Position numbers and translations under genes: made by a program | Assembly (NCBI GenBank): GCA_944380515.1 | Contig: CALWHT010000050.1 | Location: 23,124 to 87,123, forward strand | Origin: an uncultured Roseburia sp. | GTDB taxonomy: Bacteria > Bacillota > Clostridia > Lachnospirales > Lachnospiraceae | Direction: 5' to 3' | DNA length: 64,000 nucleotides | Notes under the pieces: generated by a model | What the model saw: the letters and a program-made list of their open reading frames with translations, nothing else | What the model was told of the DNA's origin: nothing | Database searches by the model: none | Shown here: positions 17,721 through 27,406 of the stretch, one piece after another | Layout: every line of letters starts with the position of its first letter | Numbering within the stretch: position 1 is the first letter of the stretch

Positions 17721-18773
17721 ATGAACGGAAGAAAACATATGGCGCTGCTGCTCGGCGGTGTGATGGCGGTATCTGCACTTGCGGGCTGCGGCGGAATTGA
17801 TAAGGATAAAACGGTGGCGACCTTAAACGGGGAGCCGGTGACACTGGGAATCGCGAATTTTGCGGCGCGGTTTCAGCAGGCGGGCTACGATGATTTTTAT
17901 GTGGCCTATTTTGGCGAGAATGTCTGGAGCTCTGATTTATACGGCAACGGGAGCACCATGCAGGAAACGATTAAGGACAGTGTCATGGAGAGCCTTGAGG
18001 ACATGTATGTCTTAAAGCTTCATATGGACGAGTACGATGTTGTGCTGACGGACGAGGAGGAGGCGGCCATCTCCGATGCGGCTGCGGCTTTTCTGTCGGA
18101 TAACTCCGACGATGCGATCGAGGCGCTTGGTGCCACACAGGAAATCGTGGAGGAGTATCTTCAGTTATCCACGATTCAGCATAAGATGTATGACGCCATT
18201 ATCGCGGACGCCGATACGGAGGTGACGGACGAGGAGGCAAAGACGAGCGCGTACAGCTACGTGAATATTTCAAAAACCTCCTACACGGATGACGAGGGCA
18301 ACACAGTGGAATACACGGAGGAGGAATTAACGGAGCTTTCTGAGACGGCGGAGAGCTTTGCCGCCGATGCGGCTGCGGACGGGCTTGAGGAAGCTGCCGA
18401 AACCGCAGGCTATACGGTGAGCAGCGGAACCTTCACACAGGATGATTCCGGTCTGGATGAGGATGTCCTTGCGGCCTTAAAAGAGCTGGGAGAAGGGGAG
18501 GTTTCCGGGCTGATCGATACGGACAGCGCGTATTATGTCGTGCGTCTGGATCAGGAAGTGGACGAAGAAGCTACCGAGGAAAACCGCGCGAATATTATAG
18601 AGCAGCGTCAGTCGGATTTGTATGATGAAGTGCTCGAGGGCTGGAAAGAGGGCGTTGAGTGGGTGGTAGATACGGATGTCTGGGACACCGTAACCTTTGA
18701 CAATTTATTCACCACTGTTGTACAGAGTACCGAGACGGAAGCGGTGGAAGCGACCGAGGAAGCAACAGAATAA
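17721..18773 (+). CDS. Lipoprotein peptidyl-prolyl isomerase-like foldase (PrsA/SurA type)
   Basis: The 350-residue protein starts MNGRKHMALLLGGVMAV and has a lipobox ALAGC, so it should be lipid-anchored on the outer face of the membrane. Residues about 30-180 resemble the SurA N-terminal chaperone helices. The stretch GYTVSSGTFTQDD...ALKELGEGEVSGLIDTDSAYYVVRL looks like the second half of a parvulin-like PPIase domain, the part most often conserved. The protein is very acidic, and the tail is Glu/Thr-rich. It probably helps fold secreted proteins. Its neighbour mfd is upstream and a terminator follows. Confidence 0.75.
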   Translation: MNGRKHMALLLGGVMAVSALAGCGGIDKDKTVATLNGEPVTLGIANFAARFQQAGYDDFYVAYFGENVWSSDLYGNGSTMQETIKDSVMESLEDMYVLKLHMDEYDVVLTDEEEAAISDAAAAFLSDNSDDAIEALGATQEIVEEYLQLSTIQHKMYDAIIADADTEVTDEEAKTSAYSYVNISKTSYTDDEGNTVEYTEEELTELSETAESFAADAAADGLEEAAETAGYTVSSGTFTQDDSGLDEDVLAALKELGEGEVSGLIDTDSAYYVVRLDQEVDEEATEENRANIIEQRQSDLYDEVLEGWKEGVEWVVDTDVWDTVTFDNLFTTVVQSTETEAVEATEEATE

Positions 18774-18783
18774 CGGCAGCAGG

Positions 18784-18814
18784 AAAGACGCTGGACAAGG
18801 TCCGGCGTCTTTTT
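18784..18814 (+). terminator. Terminator after the PrsA-like gene
   Basis: AAAGACGCTGG (18784-18794) pairs with CCGGCGTCTTT, ending in a T5 run. Confidence 0.85.
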
Positions 18815-18844
18815 GGTAAAAAACAGCAGTGGGAGAGAAAATGA

Positions 18845-19354
18845 ATGAAAAAAGATAACATTGTATTAATAGGAATGCCCGGAGTGGGGAAAAGTACCAT
18901 TGGAGTGGTGCTTGCCAAGGTTCTGGGCTATCAGTTTGTGGATGCGGATTTACTCATTCAGAGAGAAGAAGGAAAATTACTGCATGAAATTATAGAGGAA
19001 GCAGGGACAGAGGGCTTTATCGCGGTCGAAAACCGCGTCAACAGCAAAATTTCAGCGTCCCATTCCATCATCGCGACCGGGGGGAGCGTTGTGTACGGTA
19101 CGGAGGCGATGACCCATTTAAAGGAAATCGGAACGGTAATTTATTTAAAGCTTCCCTACGAGGAGCTTGCGGCGCGTCTGTCCGATATCAGGGGCAGGGG
19201 AGTCGTATTGCGGGAGGGTCAGACCCTGCGGGATTTGTATGAGGAACGCGCGCCCCTGTATGAAAAATACGCCGACCTTACGGTGGAGGAGCGCGGTTTA
19301 AATGTGGAGCAGACAATTGATAAAATCTTGGAGCTGAAGGAACAATTCGGATGA
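18845..19354 (+). CDS. aroK: Shikimate kinase
   Basis: It phosphorylates shikimate with ATP in aromatic amino acid synthesis. The 169-residue protein has the Walker A motif GMPGVGKST at residues 10-18, the shikimate-binding DADLLIQ (Asp-x-Asp region), ATGGSVVYG and the lid Arg region DIRGRG followed by YEERAPLYEKYAD. The usual lid pattern LxxRPLL has become VVLREGQTL, so the lid differs from the canonical enzyme. No other aro gene is nearby. The stop overlaps the M23 gene start by four bases. Confidence 0.85.
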   Translation: MKKDNIVLIGMPGVGKSTIGVVLAKVLGYQFVDADLLIQREEGKLLHEIIEEAGTEGFIAVENRVNSKISASHSIIATGGSVVYGTEAMTHLKEIGTVIYLKLPYEELAARLSDIRGRGVVLREGQTLRDLYEERAPLYEKYADLTVEERGLNVEQTIDKILELKEQFG

Positions 19355-20970
19355 AAAACGGGATATTTTCAAAAAAAATGCTGGCTCAGGCGGCAGCGGC
19401 GGCCTCTCTGCTGCTGCTGCTTTTGCTTGGCGTTTCGGCCTTCCGGGAATATGGAATCGGCCAGAAATACCAGCGTGTACTGATAGACGGGCAGGTAATC
19501 GGCTGCACATCGGCGGGTGTGAATGTGAAAGACGTGTTTTTGGCTGCGAGGAGAGAGCTTGCGGCCGAGGCCGATGAGCGGCTGCGCATGGATTATGAGT
19601 GGAGCGTGGAAACTGCGGACGAGCCTTTCGTCCGCCTGCTTGGCACGGAAGAATTAAAAGAAAGCTTAAAAGCTGTATTGACCGAAAAAATCATAAGCGG
19701 CGGAGAGCAGGCGTATACGGTGGCAATCGGCTCCTATCGCGGCAATTTCGCGAGCCTTGAAGAAGTGCAGCAATTTTTAAATCAGGTCAAGGCGGAGACG
19801 GACGGGGACGGTGCATTTACGACTGAGGTATCGCCGTTGGACGGGCATATCAGCGGAATACTGACCGCCGGACTCACGGAGAACCGTAAAGAGGCTTCCG
19901 GGGAGAAAGAGGAGAATGACGCGGCCGTTTTTGGCGGCCCTTATGCCGGTGCGCTTTCCAACATGGCCGTAACCTGGGACGGGCTTTTGGCGGAGGAAGC
20001 GTCGTCGCCCTCCGCGGGAGTCTTTCTTGGTACGGCGGACGCGATTGAGGGGGCCGGGACTGTGGAAAAATATCAGACCGGAATCCTCGATATGGAATTT
20101 GTCGAGTGTGTGGAGATCTATGAAAATTATGTGGCGGAGGACGAGCTGACGAATATCGGGGAGGCGGTCGCCGAAGTCACAAAAGAAAAAGAATCGAATA
20201 AAATATATGTAGTAGAGAGCGGCGATTGTCTCTCGGTGATCGCAATGGACAATAATACGAGCGTTTCGTCCATTGTGGCGTTGAACGGGCTTTCCAATGC
20301 GGATGACATCCGCGAAGGGCAGGAACTGATCATCGCGGTTCCGGAGCCGGATTTAAAGCTCCGCGTGACTGTGGGAGAGGTATACGAGGAGGATTACGAG
20401 GAAGAACCGGTAATCATAGAAAATGATTCCTGGTACACAACAAGGGAAGTGGTACTGGAGGAAGGAACGGTCGGACACCGTGAGAGAAACGATGTTGTCG
20501 TTTATGAGAACGGAATGGAAATCAGCCGCGAGCTGGTGAACCAGAGAGTGATGAGCGAATCGCAGGCAGCGGTGATTGAGCGGGGGACCGTGATTCCGCC
20601 GACTTATATCAAGCCGATTTCGGGAGGACATTTTACATCCGGCTTCGGTTACCGGTGGGGCCGTCTGCATAGGGGCGTGGACTGGGGCTGCCCGGTGGGA
20701 ACTACGGTGTTCGCGTCCTGCGGAGGAACAGTCATCCAGGCGTCCTACAACGGCGGATACGGAAATAACGTTGTCATCAGCCATCCGGATGGCCGCATGA
20801 CAAGATATGCGCATAACAGTAAGCTTTTGGTCAGCGTCGGCCAGACGGTAGAGCAGGGAGAGCCGATTGCTTTAAGCGGAAATACCGGGCGCTCCACCGG
20901 ACCGCATGTGCACTTTGAGATATATATTGACGGAGTGGCAGTCAATCCGCTTAATTATATCAGCAATTAG
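19351..20970 (+). CDS. LysM-G5-M23 cell wall endopeptidase
   Basis: This 539-residue protein has an N-terminal membrane anchor or signal (residues about 8-31, Ala/Leu-rich). A long acidic region follows, then a LysM domain near residues 287-332 (IYVVESGDCLSVIAMDNNTSVSSI), a G5-like segment near 345-415 (WYTTREVVLEEGTVG) and a C-terminal M23 peptidase. The zinc ligands and catalytic residues are visible in HRGVDWG (His and Asp of HxxxD) and HVHFEIY (HxH). It should cut peptidoglycan cross-links outside the membrane. It is translationally coupled to aroK, which is an unusual pairing. Confidence 0.88.
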   Translation: MKNGIFSKKMLAQAAAAASLLLLLLLGVSAFREYGIGQKYQRVLIDGQVIGCTSAGVNVKDVFLAARRELAAEADERLRMDYEWSVETADEPFVRLLGTEELKESLKAVLTEKIISGGEQAYTVAIGSYRGNFASLEEVQQFLNQVKAETDGDGAFTTEVSPLDGHISGILTAGLTENRKEASGEKEENDAAVFGGPYAGALSNMAVTWDGLLAEEASSPSAGVFLGTADAIEGAGTVEKYQTGILDMEFVECVEIYENYVAEDELTNIGEAVAEVTKEKESNKIYVVESGDCLSVIAMDNNTSVSSIVALNGLSNADDIREGQELIIAVPEPDLKLRVTVGEVYEEDYEEEPVIIENDSWYTTREVVLEEGTVGHRERNDVVVYENGMEISRELVNQRVMSESQAAVIERGTVIPPTYIKPISGGHFTSGFGYRWGRLHRGVDWGCPVGTTVFASCGGTVIQASYNGGYGNNVVISHPDGRMTRYAHNSKLLVSVGQTVEQGEPIALSGNTGRSTGPHVHFEIYIDGVAVNPLNYISN

Positions 20971-21049
20971 CACAAATCCGCCGCCCGGGTGCGGAAATCA
21001 TGGGAATATCTGTATATTTACAGAGAAACGCAATTTGTGATATAATTGC

Positions 21050-21079
21050 TTGACAAAAGCGCATAATAGCTACTATAAT
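21050..21079 (+). promoter_or_regulatory. murA promoter
   Basis: A perfect TTGACA (21050-21055), an 18-nt spacer and a perfect TATAAT (21074-21079) lie 37 bases before the ATG. Confidence 0.75.
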
Positions 21080-21116
21080 TACGTGTTTGTATGGAAAAGG
21101 TTCGTAGAGGTGTGAT

Positions 21117-22409
21117 ATGGAACAATATGTCATTAAAGGGGGGAATCCGCTGGTCGGTGAGGTGGAAATCGGAGGCGCGAAAAACGCGGCGCTTGCGATT
21201 CTTTCCGCTGCGGTCATGACGGATGAGACCGTTACGATAGAAAATATACCCAATGTGAGGGACATCAATGTACTGCTGAATGCGGTACAGGAAATCGGGG
21301 CTAGGGTGGAGCGTACGGACGCGCATACGGTAAAGCTCAACGGCTCCTTTATCCACAATCTTGTCGTGGATAATGAATACATCCGCAAAATCAGGGCGTC
21401 GTACTATCTGCTCGGTGCGCTGCTGGGAAAATATAAACACGCTGAGGTGGCGCTTCCGGGCGGCTGTGATATTGGAAGCAGGCCGTTTGATCTGCACCTG
21501 AAGGGCTTTCGGGCGCTTGGGGCTACCGTAGATATTCGCCACGGGCTTGTGGTGGCGTCTGCCGAAAAACTGAAGGGAACCCACATTTATCTGGATAAGG
21601 TTTCGGTAGGGGCGACCATCAATATTATGATGGCGGCCGTGATGGCGGAGGGAAAGACTACCATCGAAAACGCGGCAAAGGAGCCGCACGTGGTGGATGC
21701 CGCGAACTTTTTAAGCAGCATGGGCGCCAATATCAGGGGCGCGGGTACGGATGTCATCCGTATCGTCGGAGTAGAAAAGCTGCATAAGTCCGAATATTCC
21801 ATTATTCCGGACCAGATTGAGGCCGGTACGTTTATGCTTGCCGCGGCGGCGACAAGGGGAGATGTGACGGTGAAAAACGTGATACCGAAGCATTTGGAGG
21901 CAATCAGTGCAAAGCTTCTGGAAATCGGCTGTGAGGTGGAGGAATTTGACGACGCGGTGCGCGTGGTGTCCGCAAAGCCGCTGCAGCATACACAGGTGAC
22001 GACGCTTCCCTACCCCGGCTTTCCGACCGATATGCAGCCGCAGATTGCGGTGGTTCTTGGAATGGCGCAGGGAACCAGCACCGTGACGGAGAGCATTTTC
22101 GAGAATCGGTTTAAATACGTCGGGGAACTGGCAAGAATGGGCGCAAACATCAAGGTGGAGAGCAATATCGCCATCATAGGCGGCGTTGATAACTATACCG
22201 GGGCCCGTGTGAACGCGCCGGATCTGCGTGCCGGGGCAGCGCTTGTCATTGCGGGGCTTGCCGCGGAGGGGATCACCGTAGTTGACGATATATATTATAT
22301 TGAGCGCGGCTATGAGGAATTTGAAAATAAGCTGGCCGCTTTGGGCGCTTTGATTGAGAAAGTAGGTACCGAGAAGGAAATCCAGAAGTTTACCTTAAAG
22401 GTTTCCTGA
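21117..22409 (+). CDS. murA: UDP-N-acetylglucosamine 1-carboxyvinyltransferase
   Basis: MurA transfers enolpyruvate from PEP to UDP-GlcNAc, the first committed step of peptidoglycan synthesis. At 430 residues it is full length. Lys22 is in GGAKNAAL, and the PEP-loop cysteine that fosfomycin alkylates is Cys117 in LPGGCDIGSRP, so the enzyme should be fosfomycin-sensitive. Other landmarks are DQIEAGTF and YPGFPTDMQPQ. It is a single-gene unit with its own promoter and a shared terminator. Confidence 0.95.
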   Translation: MEQYVIKGGNPLVGEVEIGGAKNAALAILSAAVMTDETVTIENIPNVRDINVLLNAVQEIGARVERTDAHTVKLNGSFIHNLVVDNEYIRKIRASYYLLGALLGKYKHAEVALPGGCDIGSRPFDLHLKGFRALGATVDIRHGLVVASAEKLKGTHIYLDKVSVGATINIMMAAVMAEGKTTIENAAKEPHVVDAANFLSSMGANIRGAGTDVIRIVGVEKLHKSEYSIIPDQIEAGTFMLAAAATRGDVTVKNVIPKHLEAISAKLLEIGCEVEEFDDAVRVVSAKPLQHTQVTTLPYPGFPTDMQPQIAVVLGMAQGTSTVTESIFENRFKYVGELARMGANIKVESNIAIIGGVDNYTGARVNAPDLRAGAALVIAGLAAEGITVVDDIYYIERGYEEFENKLAALGALIEKVGTEKEIQKFTLKVS

Positions 22410-22415
22410 TAAAAA

Positions 22416-22455
22416 TAAAGACGGCATATCCGTAAAGCAGGAATGCCGTCTTTTT
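22416..22455. terminator. Bidirectional terminator between murA and the HD-GYP gene
   Basis: AAAGACGGCAT pairs with ATGCCGTCTTT around a 15-nt loop, with A-rich sequence before and T5 after, serving both converging genes. Confidence 0.85.
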
Positions 22456-22460
22456 GTCCG

Positions 22461-23546
22461 TTATAAAATCGACTGAATATGTAAGTCCCCCGTGGTTGAT
22501 AAATCAATGCAGGAGCCGTCGTCAAACTGGACAACCGGTTTTGACAGGCGGCTTTTGTTGAGCATAACGATATTGGCGCTCCGGCCGTCATTCAACAGGA
22601 CGCGGTTGTTGCGGTAGGTGTCTGCGATGTGCTGCAAAAAGGTCAGGATAAACTTCGGATAATATTTCTGAAGTCCCTCCTGCTCAAAGGATTCGATGAC
22701 CTGGAACGGACACAGCGGAGCGCGGTAGGAGCGCGCTGCTGTCATGGCGTCATAAACATCCGCGATTGCCACAATCATCGCGTATACATCCGTATCGTCT
22801 TTGGTGAGGCCGAGGGGATAGCCGGAGCCGTCACAGCGCTCGTGGTGCGACAGGGCGGATTTCTTGATATGGGTATTCAGCGGAAGATTTTTCAGCAGGT
22901 CGTAGCCGTAGCGGGTGTGGTTTTTCACCAGTGCAAATTCCTCGGCGGTATACTTGTCCGGTTTGTTTAAAAGCTCGGACGGAACCTTAAGCTTTCCGAT
23001 GTCGTGAAGCAGGCCGCAGAGAGTAAGCGTGTCGAGGGCTTCCGAGTCAAGCTTCAGCCACTTTCCGATGCGCCGGCAGATTAAGGCTACATTGAGCGAG
23101 TGGGCATAGACGCTGTCCTTATGGGAACGCATATTGTGAAGCATGTCAAACAGCTCCAGAGAGGTTTTGCAGGAGTCAAACAACTCCGTCGTCTGCCTTA
23201 GCATTTCATCGGTTTCTAAGGTGCCGTCCTCGAATACATAATCTTCCATTGTGTTCTTGATGGAGTTTAAGACGAAGGAATGATCAAACTGAAAGGTTTG
23301 AAATTCTTTGGAAGTCTTTATTTTCTGCGAATAGATGGGGGCAGAGGCAGGCTTTGCCGCAGCAGGGGCAGCTTCCTCGCCGTCGCCCGCTACTGCAATC
23401 TCATTAACGCAGTAAAAAGAAAGCCGCATGATCAGCGGTCTGGTCAGTTCGACACCCCGCTCTATAATGACCTGCCCGCTTCTGGTTGTGACGGGCTCTG
23501 CCGTGACCATGCCGGCTTTCAGTTGATTGATATTTACCCTTCTCAT
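22461..23546 (-). CDS. HD-GYP cyclic-di-GMP phosphodiesterase
   Basis: HD-GYP proteins hydrolyse the second messenger c-di-GMP. The 361-residue protein has an N-terminal domain of about 55 residues (RRVNINQLKAGMVTAEPVTT), an Ala-rich linker near 58-70 and the HD-GYP domain near 140-320. The metal-binding pair is HD at 181-182 (HDIGKLKVPSEL) and the signature HHERCDGSGYP lies at 234-244. No membrane segment or receiver domain is present, so it is cytoplasmic. A GGDEF protein that could make the substrate is encoded at 29.8 kb. Confidence 0.92.
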   Translation of the reverse strand: MRRVNINQLKAGMVTAEPVTTRSGQVIIERGVELTRPLIMRLSFYCVNEIAVAGDGEEAAPAAAKPASAPIYSQKIKTSKEFQTFQFDHSFVLNSIKNTMEDYVFEDGTLETDEMLRQTTELFDSCKTSLELFDMLHNMRSHKDSVYAHSLNVALICRRIGKWLKLDSEALDTLTLCGLLHDIGKLKVPSELLNKPDKYTAEEFALVKNHTRYGYDLLKNLPLNTHIKKSALSHHERCDGSGYPLGLTKDDTDVYAMIVAIADVYDAMTAARSYRAPLCPFQVIESFEQEGLQKYYPKFILTFLQHIADTYRNNRVLLNDGRSANIVMLNKSRLSKPVVQFDDGSCIDLSTTGDLHIQSIL

Positions 23547-23586
23547 AAAAAGACCCCCGTTTCGTAAGATTAGCGCTTATGGCTAT

Positions 23587-23615
23587 AGTATAATTTTTCC
23601 ATATCAGAAAGTCAA
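23587..23615 (-). promoter_or_regulatory. Promoter of the HD-GYP gene
   Basis: On the minus strand TTGACT (23610-23615), a 17-nt spacer and TATACT (23587-23592) lie 40 bases before the start. It is back-to-back with the metK promoter. Confidence 0.6.
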
Positions 23616-23624
23616 TAAAAATGC

Positions 23625-23653
23625 TTGACATCTGTATGAAACGGGTGTATGGT
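23625..23653 (+). promoter_or_regulatory. metK promoter
   Basis: TTGACA (23625-23630), a 17-nt spacer and TATGGT (23648-23653) lie just before the SAM riboswitch. Confidence 0.6.
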
Positions 23654-23694
23654 AAACAGCGTAAGTTATACAACCGCATATAGCATAGAAATTT

Positions 23695-23858
23695 TCTTAT
23701 TCAGAGTGATGGAGATACAAAGGATCTGTGAAGTCACGGCAACCCCTCTACGGAAGGTGCCAACCTGAGCGAATCAATTTACAAGTTCGAACAATAAGAG
23801 GATTTGAGCATTGGCAAAAGATGTCACTTCCACTTGTTTTCGCAGGTGGATTTTTTTT
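23695..23858 (+). ncRNA. SAM-I (S-box) riboswitch with terminator
   Basis: The aptamer runs about 23695-23800, closed by P1 TCTTATT/AATAAGA. The S-box core is visible as CAGAGTGATGGAGA, then GTCACGGCAACC (23734-23744) and GGTGCCAACCTGAGC. The expression platform ends in a hairpin TCCACTTG/CAGGTGGA followed by T8 (23829-23858). High SAM should terminate transcription of metK, the SAM synthetase gene, giving feedback control. Confidence 0.93.
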
Positions 23859-23916
23859 GCGCCGTTTTAAAAAAGAGCGGTGAAGGAACAACAGCAGGAA
23901 AAGGAGAAAATAAACG

Positions 23917-25098
23917 ATGGAAAAAAGATTATTTACCTCAGAGTCCGTAACCGAAGGACATCCGGACAAAGTCTGCGATGCCATTTCCGATGCGATTTTA
24001 GATGCCTGCATGGAGCAGGATCCCATGAGCCGTGTGGCATGCGAGACCGCAAGCTGTACGGGCTTTGTGCTGGTGACCGGTGAGATTACAACAAAGGCAC
24101 AGCTTGACATTCCGGCAATCGTGCGCAGGACGGTGAGCGAAATCGGCTACAACGATGCAAAAACCGGCTTTGACGCGAATACCTGCGCGGTCATGGTAGC
24201 GGTTGACCGTCAGTCTCCCGATATTGCGATGGGCGTGGATAAGGCGCTTGAAGCGAAAAACGGAGAGCTGACCGACGAGCTTGATACCGGAGCAGGGGAC
24301 CAGGGCATGATGTTCGGCTATGCGACGAACGAGACGCCGGAGCTTATGCCGTATCCCATTTCCCTTGCGCATAAGCTTGCCCTGCAGCTTGCAAAGGTCA
24401 GAAAGGACGGAACGCTTGGCTACCTTCGTCCGGACGGAAAGACGCAGGTTTCCGTGGAATACGATGAGAACGGCAGACCGTTCCGGCTTGAGGCGGTCGT
24501 GCTTTCCACGCAGCATGACGAGAATGTAACGCAGGAGCAGATTCATAAAGACATCCGGCAGTATGTGTTTGACCCGGTGCTTCCGGCGGAGATGGTGGAT
24601 GCAGACACGAAGTTTTTCATCAACCCCACGGGACGTTTTGTCATCGGCGGTCCGCAGGGAGACGCGGGACTTACGGGACGTAAAATTATCGTGGATACCT
24701 ACGGCGGATATGCGCGTCACGGCGGCGGCGCATTTTCCGGCAAGGACTGCACGAAGGTGGATCGGTCCGCGGCGTATGCGGCGCGCTATGTGGCGAAGAA
24801 TATTGTTGCGGCGGGACTTGCCGACAAATGCGAGATTCAGCTTTCCTACGCAATCGGCGTTGCGCAGCCGACCTCTGTTATGGTGGATACCTTCGGAACC
24901 GGAAAAATTTCCGATGAGAAGCTGGTAAAAATCATCCGTGAGAATTTTGATCTGCGCCCGGCCGGCATCATCCGCATGCTGGATTTGAGAAGGCCGATTT
25001 ACCGCGGGACTGCGGCATACGGGCATTTCGGACGCACGGATCTGGCGCTGCCGTGGGAAGCGCTTGATAAGGTTGAGTGCCTGAAAAAATATCTGTAA
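23917..25098 (+). CDS. metK: S-adenosylmethionine synthetase
   Basis: MetK makes SAM from methionine and ATP. The 393-residue protein starts at ATG 23917 behind AAGGAG. The signatures are [20 protein letters not shown] at the N-terminus, [16 protein letters not shown] and the phosphate-binding [19 protein letters not shown]. Length and motif order match the family. It is controlled by the SAM-I riboswitch upstream. No clear terminator is seen in the 43 bases after it. Confidence 0.97.
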   Translation: MEKRLFTSESVTEGHPDKVCDAISDAILDACMEQDPMSRVACETASCTGFVLVTGEITTKAQLDIPAIVRRTVSEIGYNDAKTGFDANTCAVMVAVDRQSPDIAMGVDKALEAKNGELTDELDTGAGDQGMMFGYATNETPELMPYPISLAHKLALQLAKVRKDGTLGYLRPDGKTQVSVEYDENGRPFRLEAVVLSTQHDENVTQEQIHKDIRQYVFDPVLPAEMVDADTKFFINPTGRFVIGGPQGDAGLTGRKIIVDTYGGYARHGGGAFSGKDCTKVDRSAAYAARYVAKNIVAAGLADKCEIQLSYAIGVAQPTSVMVDTFGTGKISDEKLVKIIRENFDLRPAGIIRMLDLRRPIYRGTAAYGHFGRTDLALPWEALDKVECLKKYL

Positions 25099-25164
25099 AG
25101 CATAGCTTTATGAAAAGTTTAGATTCTTTTACATAAAATAAATGGGATTTCTGACTTTTCATGC

Positions 25165-25170
25165 TATAAT
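25165..25170 (+). promoter_or_regulatory. Extended -10 promoter of the two-component system
   Basis: TGCTATAAT forms an extended -10 element about 55 bases before the histidine kinase ATG at 25226. No good -35 is visible. Confidence 0.45.
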
Positions 25171-25225
25171 GGGTCATAGGATAAATTCTTATGACCTGTT
25201 ATTATATTTGGAAGGCAGAAGCGTT

Positions 25226-26713
25226 ATGAAGTTTAGAAATAAAATCATTACTTCTTTTTGTATCATTATATTCGTTCCGATTCTCCTTGCAATCATTACC
25301 ATGTTCGGGTTTCAGCAGATTCAGATAAGAGCGATTGAGAAAACCTACGGGATCGGGGATAACGAGTACAACTATTTTTCCAATTCCATGCAGCTTTTGA
25401 GCCGGATTACGAAGGACTGCTTTAAGGACATTTCCGATACGGCACAAAATAACCCTGCCCGGATGGAGGACGAGACGTATCTGGAGAATACCAATCGGGT
25501 GCTGGAGGGAAAAAGCTCGTATTTGATCGTGAGAAAGGATAAGGAGCTTGTTTACATCGGAAAGGACGCAAGCGTCACTTTGCTGACGCAGCTTCCGGAG
25601 TACGGCAATACGCCGATGGATGCCGACGGGGGCACCTACATCGACGGGGAGGAGCAGGCGCTGATTAAGCAGATTGACTTTTCCTATCCCGACGGAAGCG
25701 AGGGAAGCGCGTTTATCGTCACCATGCTCGAGGAGTCTGTCCCCGAGGTCAAAAGCCTGATGGTCGATGTGATTGTCGCGATATTGGTGATTTTAGTGCT
25801 GACCGCGTGTATGCTTTCAGTCTGGATGTACACGAGCCTGATCAACCCGATCCGCAAGCTGCAGGCTGCGGCGCAGAATATTAAGGAGGGAAATCTGGAT
25901 TTCACGATTGAAGCGGAAAGCGACGATGAAATCGGAGAATTGTGCCGCTCCTTTGAGGAGATGCGCCAGCGGCTGAAATACAATACGGAGGAAAAGATTG
26001 AGGGCGAGAAGGAGAATAAAACGCTGATCAGCAATATTGCCCATGATTTAAAAACGCCGATTACCGCGGTCAAGGGCTATGCGGAAGGGTTGATAGACGG
26101 AGTTGCGGACACGCCGGAGAAGCAGAGCAAGTATCTTCGTACCATATACAACAAAGCAAACGAGATGGATACGCTGATCAATGAACTGACGCTTTATGCA
26201 AAGATTGATACCAACCGGATTCCGTACAATTTTGCAAAGCTGAATGTTTCGGAATACTTTGACGACTGCGTGGAGGAAATCGGGCTTGATCTGGAGGCCA
26301 AAAATATCGGACTGGCCTATTTTAACTATGCGGATGAGGATGTGCAGATTATTGCTGACCCCGAGCAGCTCCGCCGCGTCATCAATAATATCATTGGCAA
26401 TTCCGTCAAGTATCTGGATAAGCAGAAGGGCTTTATCAATATACGTATCAAGGATGTCGGCGACTTCATTCAGGTTGAGATAGAGGACAACGGAAGAGGG
26501 ATCGCGGCGAGGGATCTGCCGTATATTTTTGACCGGTTCTACCGCGCGGACGCGTCAAGAAATTCCGCGACCGGAGGAAGCGGCATCGGACTTTCGATTG
26601 TGAAAAAGATTATCGAGGACCACGGAGGCAAAATCTGGGCGACCAGCAGGGAGTCCATCGGAACGGTCATGTACTTTGTAATACGTAAATATCAGGAGGT
26701 ACCAAATGAGTAA
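25226..26713 (+). CDS. Membrane sensor histidine kinase
   Basis: I choose ATG 25226 (MKFRNKIITSF), 10 bases after GGAAGG, giving 495 residues; the reading open to 25142 crosses the promoter. Two membrane segments (about 9-30 and 185-207) bracket an extracellular sensor domain of about 150 residues. A HAMP domain follows (LINPIRKLQAAAQNIKEG), then the H-box SNIAHDLKTPITAVKGY with the phospho-accepting His, the N-box NIIGNSVKYL, and the ATP-binding G boxes DNGRGI and GGSGIGLSIV. The stop overlaps the response regulator start by eight bases. The signal is unknown. Confidence 0.92.
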   Translation: MKFRNKIITSFCIIIFVPILLAIITMFGFQQIQIRAIEKTYGIGDNEYNYFSNSMQLLSRITKDCFKDISDTAQNNPARMEDETYLENTNRVLEGKSSYLIVRKDKELVYIGKDASVTLLTQLPEYGNTPMDADGGTYIDGEEQALIKQIDFSYPDGSEGSAFIVTMLEESVPEVKSLMVDVIVAILVILVLTACMLSVWMYTSLINPIRKLQAAAQNIKEGNLDFTIEAESDDEIGELCRSFEEMRQRLKYNTEEKIEGEKENKTLISNIAHDLKTPITAVKGYAEGLIDGVADTPEKQSKYLRTIYNKANEMDTLINELTLYAKIDTNRIPYNFAKLNVSEYFDDCVEEIGLDLEAKNIGLAYFNYADEDVQIIADPEQLRRVINNIIGNSVKYLDKQKGFINIRIKDVGDFIQVEIEDNGRGIAARDLPYIFDRFYRADASRNSATGGSGIGLSIVKKIIEDHGGKIWATSRESIGTVMYFVIRKYQEVPNE

Positions 26714-27395
26714 GGTGTTAATTATTGAAGACGAGGTGGCAATCGCGGACCTGGAGAAGGACTATCTGGAGTTGAGCGGGTTTGAGGTTGAAACGGAAAA
26801 TGACGGCATGGTTGGATTAAAACGCGCGTTGTCCGAGGATTTCGATATGTATATTCTGGATTTGATGCTGCCGGGGATTGACGGCTTTGAAATCTGCCGG
26901 CAAATCCGGGAGGAAAAGAATACGCCCATTCTGATGGTTTCGGCAAAAAAGGATGACATTGACAAGATACGGGGGCTGGGGCTTGGCGCGGACGACTACA
27001 TCACAAAGCCGTTCTCCCCGAGCGAGCTTGTGGCGCGTGTCAAGGCGCACCTTGCACGGTATGAGCGCCTGATCGGAAGCAATATGATGGAAAACGACAT
27101 TATTGAAATCCGTGGCATCCGCATTGATAAGACGGCGCGCCGCGTCTGGGTCAATGGGGAGGAAAAACAGTTTACCACCAAGGAATTTGACCTTTTAACC
27201 TTTCTGGCGGAGCATCCGAACCATGTGTTTACCAAAGAGGAGCTGTTCCGTGAAATCTGGGATATGGAGTCGATCGGCGATATTGCGACCGTGACCGTTC
27301 ATATTAAAAAGATTCGTGAAAAAATAGAGATGAACACCAATAAGCCTCAGTATATAGAAACGATCTGGGGCGTGGGGTACCGGTTTAAATTATAA
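26706..27395 (+). CDS. OmpR/PhoB-family response regulator
   Basis: The 229-residue regulator has a receiver domain (acidic pocket IIEDE at residues 6-10, phospho-acceptor Asp in YILDLMLPG near 53, Thr/Ser switch in LMVSAKKDD and Lys in YITKPF) and a C-terminal winged helix (RRVWVNGEEKQFTTKEFDLLTFL through TVTVHIKKIREKI). It should be phosphorylated by the kinase encoded directly upstream, with which it is translationally coupled. I see no target genes in the immediate neighbourhood. Confidence 0.93.
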   Translation: MSKVLIIEDEVAIADLEKDYLELSGFEVETENDGMVGLKRALSEDFDMYILDLMLPGIDGFEICRQIREEKNTPILMVSAKKDDIDKIRGLGLGADDYITKPFSPSELVARVKAHLARYERLIGSNMMENDIIEIRGIRIDKTARRVWVNGEEKQFTTKEFDLLTFLAEHPNHVFTKEELFREIWDMESIGDIATVTVHIKKIREKIEMNTNKPQYIETIWGVGYRFKL

Positions 27396-27406
27396 AAGGA
27401 AGGAGT

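Noticed and set aside
23998-25026. 342-residue minus-strand frame opposite metK
   Set aside because: It is an antisense shadow of a full-length, motif-complete metK; composition is His/Arg-rich as expected of a shadow.
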